Positions 35,490 through 47,831 of a stretch of 64,000 nt of DNA are shown here, piece by piece. Below the pieces are notes generated by a model, which saw nothing but the letters and a program-made list of their open reading frames with translations, was not told where the DNA came from and made no database searches. Where the stretch lies: assembly GCA_002104985.1 (NCBI GenBank), contig MCGO01000004.1:620001-684000 (forward strand), given 5' to 3'. Position 1 is the stretch's first letter. Every line of letters starts with the position of its first letter. Source of the DNA: Rhizoclosmatium globosum. Taxonomy: Eukaryota > Chytridiomycota > Chytridiomycetes > Chytridiales > Chytriomycetaceae. Made by a program: the position numbers and the translations under genes.

Positions 35490-37824
35490 ATGACATCGTT
35501 CCCGCTCCCCGACCGCAACCGCGATGCCGCCCTCGCCCTCGGACCAGACAAGTGGCGCAGTGCCGTCGCCAAGAAGCTTCTGATGGTCGGCGCCGGCGGC
35601 ATTGGCTGCGAGCTGCTCAAGGACCTTGTCATGGCCGGCTTTGCGGACATTGAAATCGTGCGCGTGCTTTCCTTTGCCTTTCCAACGCACGCACACTCCG
35701 ACTAACGCGTGCACAGATCGACCTCGACACAATCGATGTGTCCAACCTGAACAGGCAGTTTCTCTTCCAGAAGCAGCACGTCAAAAAGTCTAAAGCTCAC
35801 GTATGTCTCTTAGTTGCCGCTTTCTTAATGCACGCATCTTGACAGCCTTGAATGCAGGTCGCGAAAGAGTCTGCACTCCGCTTCAACCCAAACGTGAACA
35901 TTGTCTCCCACCACAACTCAATCTTTGAAGACCAATACGACGTGGCCTGGTTCAAATCCTTCGATCTCGTCTTGAATGCTCTTGACAACATCCGTGAGTG
36001 CTGTGCTGCCTTGTTTGGGCGCGATCGTGTTCCTGCCTAATGCTTGGTTTGCCAGCCGCCCGACGACACGTCAACATGATGTGCAGAGCTGCAAACAGAC
36101 CTCTCATTGAATCTGGAACTGCTGGTTATTTGGGCCAAGTGTCGGTTCATTTGAAGGTGCGCTGCTCATGATACCCACAATTTCGGACTCACCCTTTCTC
36201 CAAAGCACACACAATGCTTCGATTGCGAGCCCAAGCCAACTCCAAAAACCTTTCCTGTCTGTACCATTCGTTCTACTCCATCTACTCCAATCCACTGTAT
36301 CGTTTGGTCAAAGAGTTATTTGTTCAAGTGAGTTCGGCTGATCATGCATACCTTCCTAAGTGGTTTGACTTTCAGCCTCCTCTTTGGAAAAGACGAAGAC
36401 GAAAGCGCCATGTCCTCCTCGGCCGATGACGATGGTTTATACCCAACAGATTAGTTTGTGCTCAACTAAACTGCATCACCTATAGCTCAAGAAATTGCCG
36501 ATTTGAAGCGGGAAGCCGAAGAGTTACGCAACATCAAGAACAATTCGCAATCGCCAGACTTTGCCAAGCTTGTTTTTGAAAAGGTTCGCGTCAAGTAGTT
36601 CCTCCTGCACGTTATGACCCTAACTCCCGCCAGATCTTCACCCGTGATATTGAACGACTTTTGACAATGTCAGAAATGTGGTCATCGCGTGAACCTCCAA
36701 AGCCCCTCGACTTTAAGAAACTCCACTCTGAAATGAAGAAAATGAAACCACTACCAACAGGTGTAGATCGTAACATGAAAGTCTGGTCTCTTGTTGAGAA
36801 CTTCCACGTTTTCACTGAGAGGTGCATATCGTAATTGGAAATTATCTTTGCCATTAACTTAGTTTTCAGTATCAAACCACTTGCTCAACGTTTGAATGAA
36901 GGCCAAGCAAAAGATTCGGAATTCTCAATGTCTTTCGACAAAGACGACGACGAAGCTTTGGACTTCGTCACAGCAGTCACCAATTTGCGAGCCCATATGT
37001 ATGGTATTGAACTGCAGAGCCGTTTCAAAGTGAAGGGTAAGCTCCTAGAATACAGGTGTAATATCGGCTAAATTCATTCAAGAAATGGCGGGAAACATCA
37101 TCCCTGCCATCTCAACAACTAACGCCATCATTGCGGGATTGATGGTTTTGCAAGCTTTTAAGATTTTGAACAACCAATACGACGACTGCAAGAATGTAAC
37201 TTACTATTTTATCGTATTAACTGAACTAACACGTTTCCAGACCTTCCTCGTGCATGGTGGACAAAGAACCCAACTTATTTGCGGCGAAGTCCCTCCAGCC
37301 CCGGCAAAGGAGTGCGGAACCTGCCAAGCGGGATACTTTACTCTCACCGTCGACACAGCTCAATTCACGCTCTCTGACCTTGTCGACTCTGTGTTGACAA
37401 AAGATCTTGGAGTAGACGGAGAAATCACCATCAACGAGAGCGGAAGAATGATTTACGACCCAGATTTCGACGACAACGGACCTGAAACGTTTGAGAACCT
37501 TAAAATTACGGACGGGAAGCGGATTCTTGTGCTTGTTGATAATGATGAGGACGAAAGCAAGAATCATTCCATCAACTTTTTCGTGATTCACAAGTTGAGT
37601 GGTGTTGTGTATTATGTGCAAGCTCCAGGTTGTTAACTGTTGATTCTAGAGCCGGTGTCACTCCATATGAGCTTGATGGCGACAAAAAGATTCCTCCAAG
37701 ACACAAAGCGAAAGCTCCTGAAGCGAAGAGACTTTTAGACGATGAAGTTGAGGTTAGCAACAAAAAGTCAAAGGGTGACGGCGAAACTGTGGAAGTCTTG
37801 GATGACGATGTTATTATTCTCTAA
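35490..37824 (+). CDS. UBA2: SUMO-activating enzyme subunit 2
   Basis: UBA2 carries the catalytic cysteine of the heterodimeric SUMO E1. The start at 35490 leads into the ATP-binding [20 protein letters not shown], then [20 protein letters not shown] and [20 protein letters not shown]. The active-site block is [19 protein letters not shown], preceded by the zinc-binding CFDCEPKP. Later come [20 protein letters not shown] and [12 protein letters not shown], the second zinc-ligand pair, then the ubiquitin-like fold ([11 protein letters not shown] to [11 protein letters not shown]). A lysine-rich nuclear tail ends VLDDDVIIL. About 11 exons. The start codon lies 173 bp from the divergent HECT ligase. 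Confidence 0.95.
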
Positions 37825-37951
37825 ACTTATTCAAATAAATTGTTATCGTCCATTGATCTGATTTGGTTAGCACATATATCAAGAAATTAACTGGCGTTCT
37901 TTATACATTTGGTTTTTAAAGTATAGCTAAATTTTATTAACAGTAACAAGA

Positions 37952-39992
37952 TCAAAATTGCAACTTCTTATCCTCCTCCGCCCGTCTTGCTCGAAGAATA
38001 ACTTTCGCTTCTTCCTCCAACCCCTCAACAAACGTGCGGAAATATTCTACATGGCTCTTCAAACTGGTCTTTGCATAGTCTAAAAAACGAACACAGAAAC
38101 TGAATGAGCAAAAGTCCTCTGATTGAAACATTATAACAATTACCTGGAACTTTGATCGTCTTATCCTTGTTTGACAAATCATACTCTGCAATCTGATTCA
38201 CAATGTCGCTGAGCTTGGGTGCTTGGAATGGATCAAAGGTATCACATTTTTTGGCATCAATAGGAATACAAACACGCCCTATTTCAATTCAGTCAGTGTT
38301 CTACAATTTGCGGGTTAGAACACACCAGTCTTTGGGTGAACGCAGAAAGGAGCCTTCAACAAGTGATTCAATCCAATGGATACATTGGAATCAAGACGTG
38401 GGTAACTATATTGGAATAAAATCTCCAACGCAGTTGACGCGACGGCGGGTTTCTGTTTGAGTTCAGTATTTCATAGTTAAAGCATAACATATTCACAAGT
38501 ACCTTTTTCGACAAGGTTTTGAGTTCGGTAACGACTTGCAACCACTTGTCGTGAGGGGTGAGTTTCTTGTTTGCTGCCCATTGGTCGTCGAACTTCTTTC
38601 TCAGTTCTAAAGATGCAACAATTAGCTACCACCACAAAAAATTGTTTTAATTCACCTTCGTCTGGAATCAAGGCGAGAATTCTCTTCCACTTTTCTGGAT
38701 TGCTCAATATGTCCTGAGTATGAATCAAGCGCTTTGTGAACATCGGGTCCAATACTTCATTCGCTTTTCTGTGATAAACGTTGTTAGCAAAGGTCACTTG
38801 CATAAACTGCATTCATACCTCAAAGATGGATGCAATGCTTTGGCATTGAGTGAAACTTTCTTACTGGTTTCCTCTCCACCCTTGACAACTTCCAAGTAGT
38901 TCACAATAGCACGACGCGCTTCAGCCGTCAATTTTCTTGCACGATCATCACAAACCCAACAGTGAACACCACGACGACCTGAGTAGATCCACAATCGGTG
39001 TTTAAATCCAAAATCATCTATAAAAAGAGTAAATTGATAACTTATAATGTAAAAACAATTGTCTTTTACCTTGTAAGGCACGGTCAAGAATCTTGATGGA
39101 AACTGTCATAAAGTCCCAGCACTTGAGACAGATTTCTGCACCACTACAGCAGGAACGGATTGGATCATAATCAGTCATATCGATATCAAATACAAGTTCA
39201 CGTTCCATTGGATTGAAACTTCCGGGGCGGAGAATCTTCTTGTCTTTTGGCTTTGTTGGGGAGTCAGTATCAGAAACAACCAAAGGGCCAGAATACACTG
39301 AAATAGATACCTTGGCATTATACACCGCGCCAATATCAATCTTGACAGGCATCAAATCACAAATCTTATCCTTGAGTTCATCGCCGTCCTTGAAGGACTG
39401 GAAACGCAGGTACGCATCATTAGCAAGGGTGAATGAAAGCTCTCTGAAGACAAAATAGTTCTTTTGAACTGATTAGGGAGGAAAAGCAGAGTGAGTATAC
39501 AGGTTGTGTCCAAGCAGACCAGTACATACCATTTCCATAGGCTAGCCAACGGTAGAATTCGCGGAAAGGAAAGAGACGGCGGTAAAAGATGCTGAGCAGC
39601 GTTGAGAAGTCAGCATCAGCGGCAAGGGCAAGGGAGAGTTCAGGTTGGGAGTCCGAAGTGTGTTGTTGTTGTTGTTGTTGCTGATGTTGTTGAGGCATTG
39701 GTTCATCCTCCTTGTCAAAGTCGATGCCGAGGTCGTTTCCGTTGTTCGTTGTCGTTGTCGTTGTTGAAAGCATCTTTTGGCGACGCGAAACGGGCGAGAG
39801 AGCGGCCTCGTCTTCTTCATCGTTGTCTTCGTCTTCGTCATCGACTTCGGCCATCGCCTCGTCGCCGTCAACGTCCGCATTGACCGCAGTCACAAGGCCG
39901 GCTCTGTCTTTGGACGGACTCTGGGCAGGCGAGCACGGCTGGGAGAGTGGTGCCTCTGCGTCGTCAAACATGGTGTCGAGTGTGTCCGCCAT
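37952..39992 (-). CDS. PRI1: DNA primase catalytic subunit
   Basis: Small subunit of the primase-polymerase alpha complex, which makes RNA primers. The start at 39992 gives an acidic N-terminus ([19 protein letters not shown]) of about 125 residues that also holds a polyglutamine run; this extension is longer than in yeast. The catalytic part begins [19 protein letters not shown]. The metal-binding aspartates are in [17 protein letters not shown], followed by the zinc-binding [11 protein letters not shown], and RIYSG-like [18 protein letters not shown] completes the active site. The C-terminus ends EEDKKLQF. At least seven exons. The polyglutamine run comes from CAA/CAG repeats at 39660-39690 (plus-strand TTG/CTG). 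Confidence 0.94.
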
Positions 39993-40077
39993 TGGAGTTG
40001 CTTTTTTGGGTGCCTGTTTTCGGACAAGAGAACCCACTCTTCTTTCTCCTTCTTCAATGTAAGATATTTATTTATTT

Positions 40078-40967
40078 TCAATATTTCACAGGCCGGAACA
40101 GCTTCATGAATACAAATGCAAACACAAATAGGAAACAGACTAAAAGCATGGCCGCTGTTATCATAAAGCAATTGCCACGAGTTGCTGCAAGTACTTTACT
40201 GAGCTTGGTATTTTGTGCCGTTATGCTTGTAACGTTCTTGTGGAGCTGATCTTGGGCATCGTCCATTATCTAGTCAGAGTAGTTAAGTTTCACATTTACG
40301 TCATAAAACAGCAGCAAATAAATCAACCCACCGCCTTATCCTTGCTTAAAGATTCTCCGAACATTAAAGAATTCGCCTTCAGCTGCTCAGCCATTTTGAC
40401 CATTTCCTCAGAGAATGTTTCTTGCATACGTTGCTGTTCTTTGAGCAAGCGCGCATCTTCAGGATCATCAGCTTGAATATCTTCGTGGGCGGGAACATTT
40501 CTTTATATCCATAAATAAGAGGGTTTCAGTGACACGACAAACACCCACCTCCTACGTAGAAGTTCCGCCCTAGCCTCCTTCGCTGAGCTTGATGCAGCCT
40601 CCACTGGCTTCGCAACTTCTGTTGCACTTGTCTGAGGTTCCCTGAAACGCACCCACGGCGCTTTGAGTCCCAGGAACCGGGGATCAATAGGATCCATCTT
40701 CAACGGCTTCTGAGGCGGCAGTCGCTCGAACATGGCGTCACTATGCTTGCGAACAAATTCATTCAGTTTCTCAATCCGCGCGGCAATTGGTCCATCCGTG
40801 TCCTGATCCACACTGCCTGATATTGCTTCCAACAACCCTTCAACCTTCGCCGCAGCAAGAGTCCGTTCCTCCGGTGTACCACCTTCCACTTCGGCAGCTG
40901 TTTTTTCTAGTCCATTCAGGATTCGATGTATCCTTGCTGGTGGGAACTTGTCCTTTCCTGAAGGCAT
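40078..40967 (-). CDS. USE1: ER SNARE USE1
   Basis: USE1 is a Qc-type SNARE for retrograde Golgi-to-ER traffic, working with Sec20 and Ufe1. The C-terminal half shows a SNARE helix (EQQRMQETFSEEMVKMAEQL, SLSKDKAVMDDAQDQLHKNV) directly followed by a tail anchor (FMITAAMLLVCFLFVFAFVF) and a short basic end. The N-terminal part (PPARIHRILNGLEKTAAEVE) is helical, with a DPRFLGLKAPWVRF link before an alanine-rich stretch. Start taken at 40967, the first ATG in the frame; a small upstream exon cannot be excluded, because the frame is open to about 41020. Three exons. Confidence 0.85.
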
Positions 40968-41217
40968 TGGTTTCAACTTTCTTTGCAAAGATTTCCCACA
41001 TTCTTCTTCTCTCTTCTAACGCCAAAGAAGAAGGAAGACTCTTTTTCAAAAGCGAGACTGCTCACCAGTGTCTTCCTTCATTTCATCGTCATTAATCACT
41101 CATTTTGATAATTCTGTAATTTGGTAATCTGTTCACAACGCAATAGCAATATAATTCAGATTTATGAATTAAGAAAGTCATGAACTGAAATTTGTCCGAT
41201 TTCAAAGAAAAGAATCA

Positions 41218-44200
41218 ATGAAAACCAACACGGAGACAGCATCGCACCAGAACGACGATGCGGGGGCGACCATCGAGTTATGCAGAGTCGAAGCGCACTC
41301 ACGCGAAAGTGAAGGCGTCGTCGTCGCGACCGATCCCAGTTCGCCTCAGCCATCGACACCTCTGCTTGTCCCACGCGTTACGGACTTCGCGCCAACCGCC
41401 ACAGTGAACACCAACAGCTCTGCCCAAATCATCTTCGCCACTCCTGCTGGCGCTATATCGTTTCCACTCGCGGAGGCTGTTGGCTCTCGACTCCCCTTGG
41501 AGCTGGTGGAATCCTGCTTGTCATTCAAGAATAACCACGATCAACATCCATCACGCTCTGAATTCAACTCAATCAATGAATCTCAAGACAACCAGTGTTT
41601 GAATACTGCTGAAACCCATCCTTCAACGTCCGCCTATTTCCTCGCTGCTTGTCCTCAAAACTTCAAAACAATTGATATCCCTGAAAATGAAATGAATTTA
41701 GTGTGTAAGGAGGCATCGGCGTGTTTGATCAACCAGTTACCGTGTTGTTCAAGTTTGGCGGAAGAAAACTTCGTGTGTCCGGATGAGGTCAAACCTCTTG
41801 AGAATCCAGGACACGAATCAACCATCAATCCACTAGGTGTTCAAGAACTATCTAAACCCATTATGCTGCTTTCCCCACTTGCTCAGCAATTTAGCAGCAA
41901 CCTTGAATGGGCAGCAGAATCGCTCAGTGAAATAGGACTCCAAACAACGCTTAATGACGTGCCTCTCGACCAAACAGAACTAGGCATTGATGTTCCCCAA
42001 ATTGCCCTCTCTAATTGTACGAATAATGTGCTTGAGACCTTTCAAGGCGACCACGTCTGCCAGTCCGATTCTCTTGAGGAAAGTGATGAGAATCTTGTTT
42101 CACATACAGAGTCAAACTCGATATGCCTGAAGAATGGTAATAGTGAAATCTTCGATCCATCCGTTGTTGGGGATGATGGTGGAAAGTCAGCGGATATCGG
42201 ATGTTATGCAGAGATCAAAGAAACAGCACATACAGAGTTATATCCTGATTCTGTTGTTTGGAATATCGCATTTGGAACAATCATTGAAGAGTTGACAGCA
42301 CCTTTCATCCAGTGTGAGTCCGCATAGCCTTTTGATAGGTATACTTTACTCATACTTATTATTTCTGCTCATCATAGGTAACAATGAAGAGCAGCCAGCC
42401 ATTTACGATTACAAAGCTGTCCAAATAGTAGCTGATGTAAAACCCGAATACTCGGATGCTAATACGAAATTAAATACTTTTGCTACTTCCATGGAACTGA
42501 CCGAAAATGCTTCCTCCCTGACACTAGGAGAACTCAATGTTGAGACGATTGGAGATCTGGGCACTGATCTTTTCAAATTGAAGTCGGTTGAAGATTGTAC
42601 TTTGGAAGAAGCTATTGAAGCACCTAATATCATTAATCACTCGGTTGCGATTGTTTCCCTGGATGAAGCCACTCTACGCGAGATGTTACCATCTGAAAAC
42701 TTAACAGTCGAAGTCCTTGAAACTACCCTCTCTTATACTGATGCCACGACAAAGTCACCCAAGCCTGCTCCAAATAATGCCGTATATGAAGCTAGTGTAT
42801 ATCCTGCAGAACCAAGCGAGGTCTTTGTCTCAAGTACCGACTCGAATATCACATACTCGAACGCCAGCAACAAAAGATTTGAAGCAGCTGTTATCAATGA
42901 CACGGAATTTTCTACGTTAGACAGTAGTCATGTTGATGCGAAAGAAATGAGTCTGGAATATCATGGTGAAAAAATTGTACGGGTGAGCCATCAAAGCAAT
43001 TTCTGTGTGTCCGAATTGATGGCGGATTTTACTGCTGAGGAATGCTCTTACGGTGAGACCAAGTCATGTTCACTTTTTCGCTAACAGTTTCTTAATTTTC
43101 AGGCGAAGATAAGAATCCAGCTGTGGCCAGGAGGGAAACAGTCTTAACTGAGGAAGTCAGATACGATGACACTCAAGTAATTTCTACAGACTTTCTCCTT
43201 CACGAAAATCGATTGGAATCGGACAACCACAATGAAGTTAGAGGTTCCTCAAACTCGACAACAACTGGAACGGAAGGGGTTACAACGAACGAATTAGTGC
43301 TGAATTCGTCTGATACTTTTACCAAAAATGGAGAACAATCAAGTGCTACCTCTCCCGATGTCGTATCCCCTCGCATAAATTCTAACCAGATGGAGGAACC
43401 AGATTTTCTTGATCTTGTTACAGACTCTGAATCTCAAGATCAAGGTGCAAATGAAAGGACCACGTTTGTCACATTTACTTGCGCTCCTACACCTTCCAAC
43501 GCAACACTCGAGCCAGTGTTTGTTTCCGAGCCGGTTTTGGCGGGAGTTGAAGGTTTCGTAACTAAAGCAAGAGATGAAGTGATGAACGATGGTGATGAAA
43601 ATACCGATATTGACAAAAATATGGGAATGGAAAACATTCAAGTTCCAAACGACGGTGATGGTGCAGTTGAGTCCATCAGTTTGAAGAGGAATAATACCGT
43701 CGTTGTATCTGTTGGATCGTGTCTGGAATGCTATGAACCACTTCCTCAGGATCTTTCGATTGCAGCAGATTTTTCGCAAGTTAATTGTCCACCATTTCTA
43801 GCCGTATTTCCCTATAATTTGGCTACAACATCAGACACAAGCGATGAAAATGATACTCTGAAAGTTTGTATGAAGTTTCTTGAAAGTGCAGCTGCAAATG
43901 AAGAAAACGACAATGAAGGAAAGAACTCAAGGGTTAGCAGTTTAGATTCCAATTCTGCTGTCATTAGTCGTTTTGAAGGCGAAGCAGGCTCTGAACCAGC
44001 CATTGTAAATTCTCCTGGTATTGGAAGAGTGGACGACCTTCTTCAAGAAGAAGCAGCCAGGATAAAGACTTGTACGGGATACTTCATTGACTCTGATCTT
44101 GACCAGACTTGTATGGCAAACGTTATTGTGGCTGACATTGTCAATCAAAATGTCACAGAAGAAATTTGCATTGAAGAAAACAATTCAAAATCAAACTCAA

Positions 44201-45771
44201 CATTCGATTGCCAAAATACAGTCGAATCACATATTAATGATGCTCGGATTACTCAAAAGTCGCAGGATAATTGCATTCCGCGGTCAAGTGGGAACGTGGA
44301 GGAATCTGAAGGCATTTTTGAAATCAATAATGTGGACATCGACGATTTGGAAAACGAAATGAGTCCGAATCAGAATTTCTCTCCAGGACTAATGCTGCTG
44401 CCGGAATCAAACTTTGGAGAAGTTTCTGGACGCAAACCTGTGCCATCTGCAAACACAACTAAAGAGTTTGGAGTGATAAAAAACCTCCTGATACCTTCTG
44501 ATTATATAGTTGGGTTTTTCAGTTACTGATGTGGTCTCTAATGCACTGCTAATGAAAAACGGTGACTAGGTATCAGTTGTTTCTAACAAGTCTCAAATTG
44601 CGAATACGGATATCCCGGCATCTATTCGAACTGTCTTTAAAAAACCTTTTAAGACACCGTTTAAGTCTCCGAGTCAACTTAAACCCATTGGGCCACCTTT
44701 GCGACAATCCGTTTCTCTCCAACCCCACAATACCCTGCCACCCGTCTCTCCAGCACCCTCTCCCATAATATCATCGCCCACGGTCCGAAAATTTAGATTC
44801 AAGCCTCCATCGCAAGTGCCAAAGTTCTCCGAAGCGAAACTTACATTTCCTGCTGGTCAAGGCCCACTTCTTCATCTCCTTTCCAATGCGTCGGCTGTAA
44901 TGTCATCCTCTCATAATTATCCCCCCCTCGATCCTTCTGCATTTGATCTTACTCCTGCCATGTTCCAAAGACTCATTCAGTCAGATGTATCTCTCCAGCA
45001 CTTGGTATACACGCGGTTAGAGCTGGAACGTACATTAAAGATTTTAACCGATGATCAAGAAACGATTACGAAAGCCGAACGTCTGACAGAGAATGTAAGT
45101 TTTCCCTCGAAGAGTTTTGCGTTCATCCGTTTGTTTTGATACGATTTCATTTCAATCTTACAATTCACAACTTCGCCTTTTCTTTTTCATAGAATGAAGG
45201 TGACCATATCAAGGAGTTGTTGATCAAATGGCAAGCAGCATGTCGAACAGGAATAGTCGAAATGAGAGACTTGGTTGGAGTCCGCCTGTTTGATTTCAGC
45301 AACAACAAGGGTGAGGGAAATGATCAAAATGGATTGTCGCAAGGGTACGGGAGACTTGTTGGTGTTCGAAAGCGGCAACATCATGGTGATTCTGGGATTC
45401 CAAAGAAGAAGAAAGCCAAAATGGAGAAACCGATCGCGAAGATAAACGATGATGAGGAAGAAGATGATGATGAGGACGAGGATGGAGCTGGTTGGTGTGC
45501 CTTTGTAAAAGGATTAGGAGGCGAAGTTATGGAATCTTCAGAGCCTAACGATCATGACGATGATGATGGCACCAGTGACGATGACAACAATGATGAAGAA
45601 GAAATCGATGAAGTGGAAGTCAACGAGGATGAAAGCGCAAGTGCAAGCACTGTTCAAAACTCTTACCGTGAAGGAGAAATGTGGAGCTTGAAGGATCTTG
45701 CCATGAAAATCGGAATTGATCTCGTGCGACTTGGTGGATATGACGGCGAGAATGACTGCTTTTTTGAGTAG
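41218..45771 (+). CDS. Sfr1/Mei5-domain protein with a giant acidic N-terminal extension
   Basis: Five exons (41218-42313, 42378-43052, 43103-44508, 44570-45094, 45193-45771) join in phase into 1426 codons. Residues 1 to about 1060 are acidic, rich in Ser, Thr, Glu and Asn, and match nothing I know. After that comes VFKKPFKTPFKSPSQLKP, like the KPFKSP motif of Sfr1/Mei5. A coiled coil (YTRLELERTLKILTDDQET) and IKELLIKWQAACRTGIVEMR follow, and MWSLKDLAMKIGIDLVRLGG ends the protein. That arrangement is the Sfr1/Mei5 C-terminal domain, which with Swi5/Sae3 stimulates Rad51 and Dmc1. Two acidic stretches (about 45450-45630) are inserted in it. Known Sfr1/Mei5 proteins are 200-350 residues. The intron 44509-44569 (GTTGGG donor) is my choice; if it is wrong, two genes are present. 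Confidence 0.65.
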
Positions 45772-46327
45772 TGATTTTGAAAATTTGATGAGAAGTTTTT
45801 CTGAAAAAGTTTTATATTGTTTGTACTGTGAGGTCCCGATGATAAGAGCATGGTACTACAATTGATCATGGCTCAATTCGTCCACTTTGTCAACAGTGGA
45901 AGGGAGAAGGTGTGTTGCGTTTTCTTTTTTCGGAGTCGGAAATTTTCGAATCCAAAAAGGTGAGGCACTCGGGGTTCGTTCCTTCTGCACCCTTCTCTCG
46001 CCCCATTTCTCTCGTATCGAAGCTGGCGCAAGAGACTGCTGATTGTTGAAGTGCCTGGTAACACTAGGAAAGTTCTGTATGGGGGGAGGAGAAAACTTGC
46101 TGCCAGAAAGTTTTACGCAAACGGAGAAAAGGGTGTGTGTAAACAGAGGCGCTTTGAGTAAAGGCTGAAAGCAAAGTAGTGATGGGGAGACGGATATTCG
46201 TTTGGTGGGGCTCGTGCTGTGGCTCCCACCTTTTGCTTGGTTGTTCTCTTACCTGCTTCACTCCGTCGCTACTCTCGCATCTTCTTTGTTGTATCTCTTC
46301 TGATTATGGCTCTTATTATTACAGTTG
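45772..46327. other. Intergenic region, no gene seen
   Basis: About 550 bp between the Sfr1-like gene and the zinc finger gene. It must hold the terminator of the first and the promoter and 5'UTR of the second. Short open frames on both strands have no recognisable content. I see nothing else. Confidence 0.5.
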
Positions 46328-47765
46328 ATGAGTTCTAAGTCTCCGCAAACGGCGGGCGATAGCGATGCCAAAAGCTCCAAACACCAACAACAGCAGCAAC
46401 AGCAACACTTATATGCGGCGCCTCAAGCACAACAGCTACAGCACCCTGGCCCCCAGGAGTACTCCGACCCCTCTGGAGTTGACCCCCAAATGGTACCAGG
46501 CCCTTCACTTTACACTCTAACGTCTCCCATCGTGTCTAATCAATATCCTTCAGCATAATATGCAAAGCTATGACATTTACAATATGTATGGACAAGGGCA
46601 TCAAGATCCTTACGCCTCTCACCATAATCCCTACATGGCTCAACAAGACCCACGTTATCTCCAAGGAATGGGAGGAATGGATAATTCGTTCGGCGGACAT
46701 GTATGTAAATGAAAGAGACATACAATTACTTAAATTGATTTACAGAATACACTGGCACTCCCCTACCTGTCCCATCCCGAACACCACACTGGACAAAGCT
46801 CAGATTACAACCAATCATCTCACAGACCACATGCAACCCACCACCATAGTAACTTACATCATCCATATGCGGATACGAACAGTTCATCGGGCAACTCGAG
46901 CCGCAGAAAAGGAAACCGCAATCAACAGCAGCAACATATCCAGCAGCAAACTCAATCGCAGCATGTTCAACATCACCCTGATCAATTCAATTCGTACATG
47001 GATCCATCACACCAATCACACCTCGATCATCATCAAATGTATCAACATCATCAGGACACTATGTATCATGGGGGAGTTCATCACACGGGCCTTCATCTCG
47101 AACACGGTGGATTCGGTGACCCAACAGTCCAAGAATTCGACCCAATCACAGGAGCCCCCATCCCTATGGCACCGCCCCCAACCGCCCCAGCGCCACCCGC
47201 AGTTATTGAGCGCGTTTCGACGTCAGCACACTTGGCTTCGTCAATTGTAGCCGTAGACAATGGAAAGGGAGCAAAAGTGTACAAGTGTCCAAGACCGCTT
47301 TGTACAAAAGTCTACAAGAACCCAAATGGACTCAAATACCATCTCGACCGTGGAGCGTGTGAAGTTGACCATGATGTGATGGAAGCAACGACGGGAATCT
47401 CGTTGCATACTGATGACCCGACTGCTCTGTTTAATTTGCAGCAACAAGCGCAGCAAGCGTTGCATAATGGAGGGTATGAAGGTTTCCCTGTTGGACCTGA
47501 TGGAAATCCGATTCCTGGCGCTCCTGGTGGACGGGACGCAGTTGCTGGGGGTGGGCCGGCTGGTGGACCTCCACAGAATTTGGCGGCGGCTGCTGCTCTG
47601 ATGGCGAGTGATGATAGTCTCAAGATTGTGCATCGGCCTTATGGATGCAAAATCGCTGGTTGTGCAAAGCGATACCAGAACTTGAACGGATTAAAGTACC
47701 ATGCCAAGACTGCTCACCCTGGATTGGACTTTAAATCTGAGGTGTATGTGTTGTATCCTTTCTAA
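46328..47765 (+). CDS. Sfp1/JAZF1-like C2H2 zinc finger transcription factor
   Basis: Three exons (46328 to about 46492, about 46551-46701, about 46746-47765). The N-terminus is rich in Gln and His ([18 protein letters not shown]), and so is the middle (HHHSNLHHPYADTNSSSGNS). The C-terminus has two separated C2H2 fingers with the family-specific NGLKYH motif: YKCPRPLCTKVYKNPNGLKY followed by HLDRGACE, and YGCKIAGCAKRYQNLNGLKY followed by HAKTAHP. Between them are about 105 residues rich in Gly, Pro and Gln. In yeast, Sfp1 with this finger type controls ribosomal protein and ribosome biogenesis genes; that role here is inference. The first finger ends with a cysteine rather than a second histidine. 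Confidence 0.85.
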
Positions 47766-47831
47766 AATGGAATAGGAATAAATGGAAAATACAATCGACT
47801 GCCAAAATTAATACACTTTTAATACACTTTC

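Noticed and set aside
39602..40062. Overlapping plus-strand frames opposite the primase N-terminus
   Set aside because: Produced by the CAA/CAG repeats and acidic codons of PRI1 read backwards; no independent support.
44500..44600. A gene boundary in place of an intron between the acidic region and the Sfr1 domain
   Set aside because: Not excluded, but an in-phase 61-nt GT-AG intron with a GCTAATG branch-like site joins the two, and I found no good ATG for a separate Sfr1 gene. Kept as one gene with lowered confidence.
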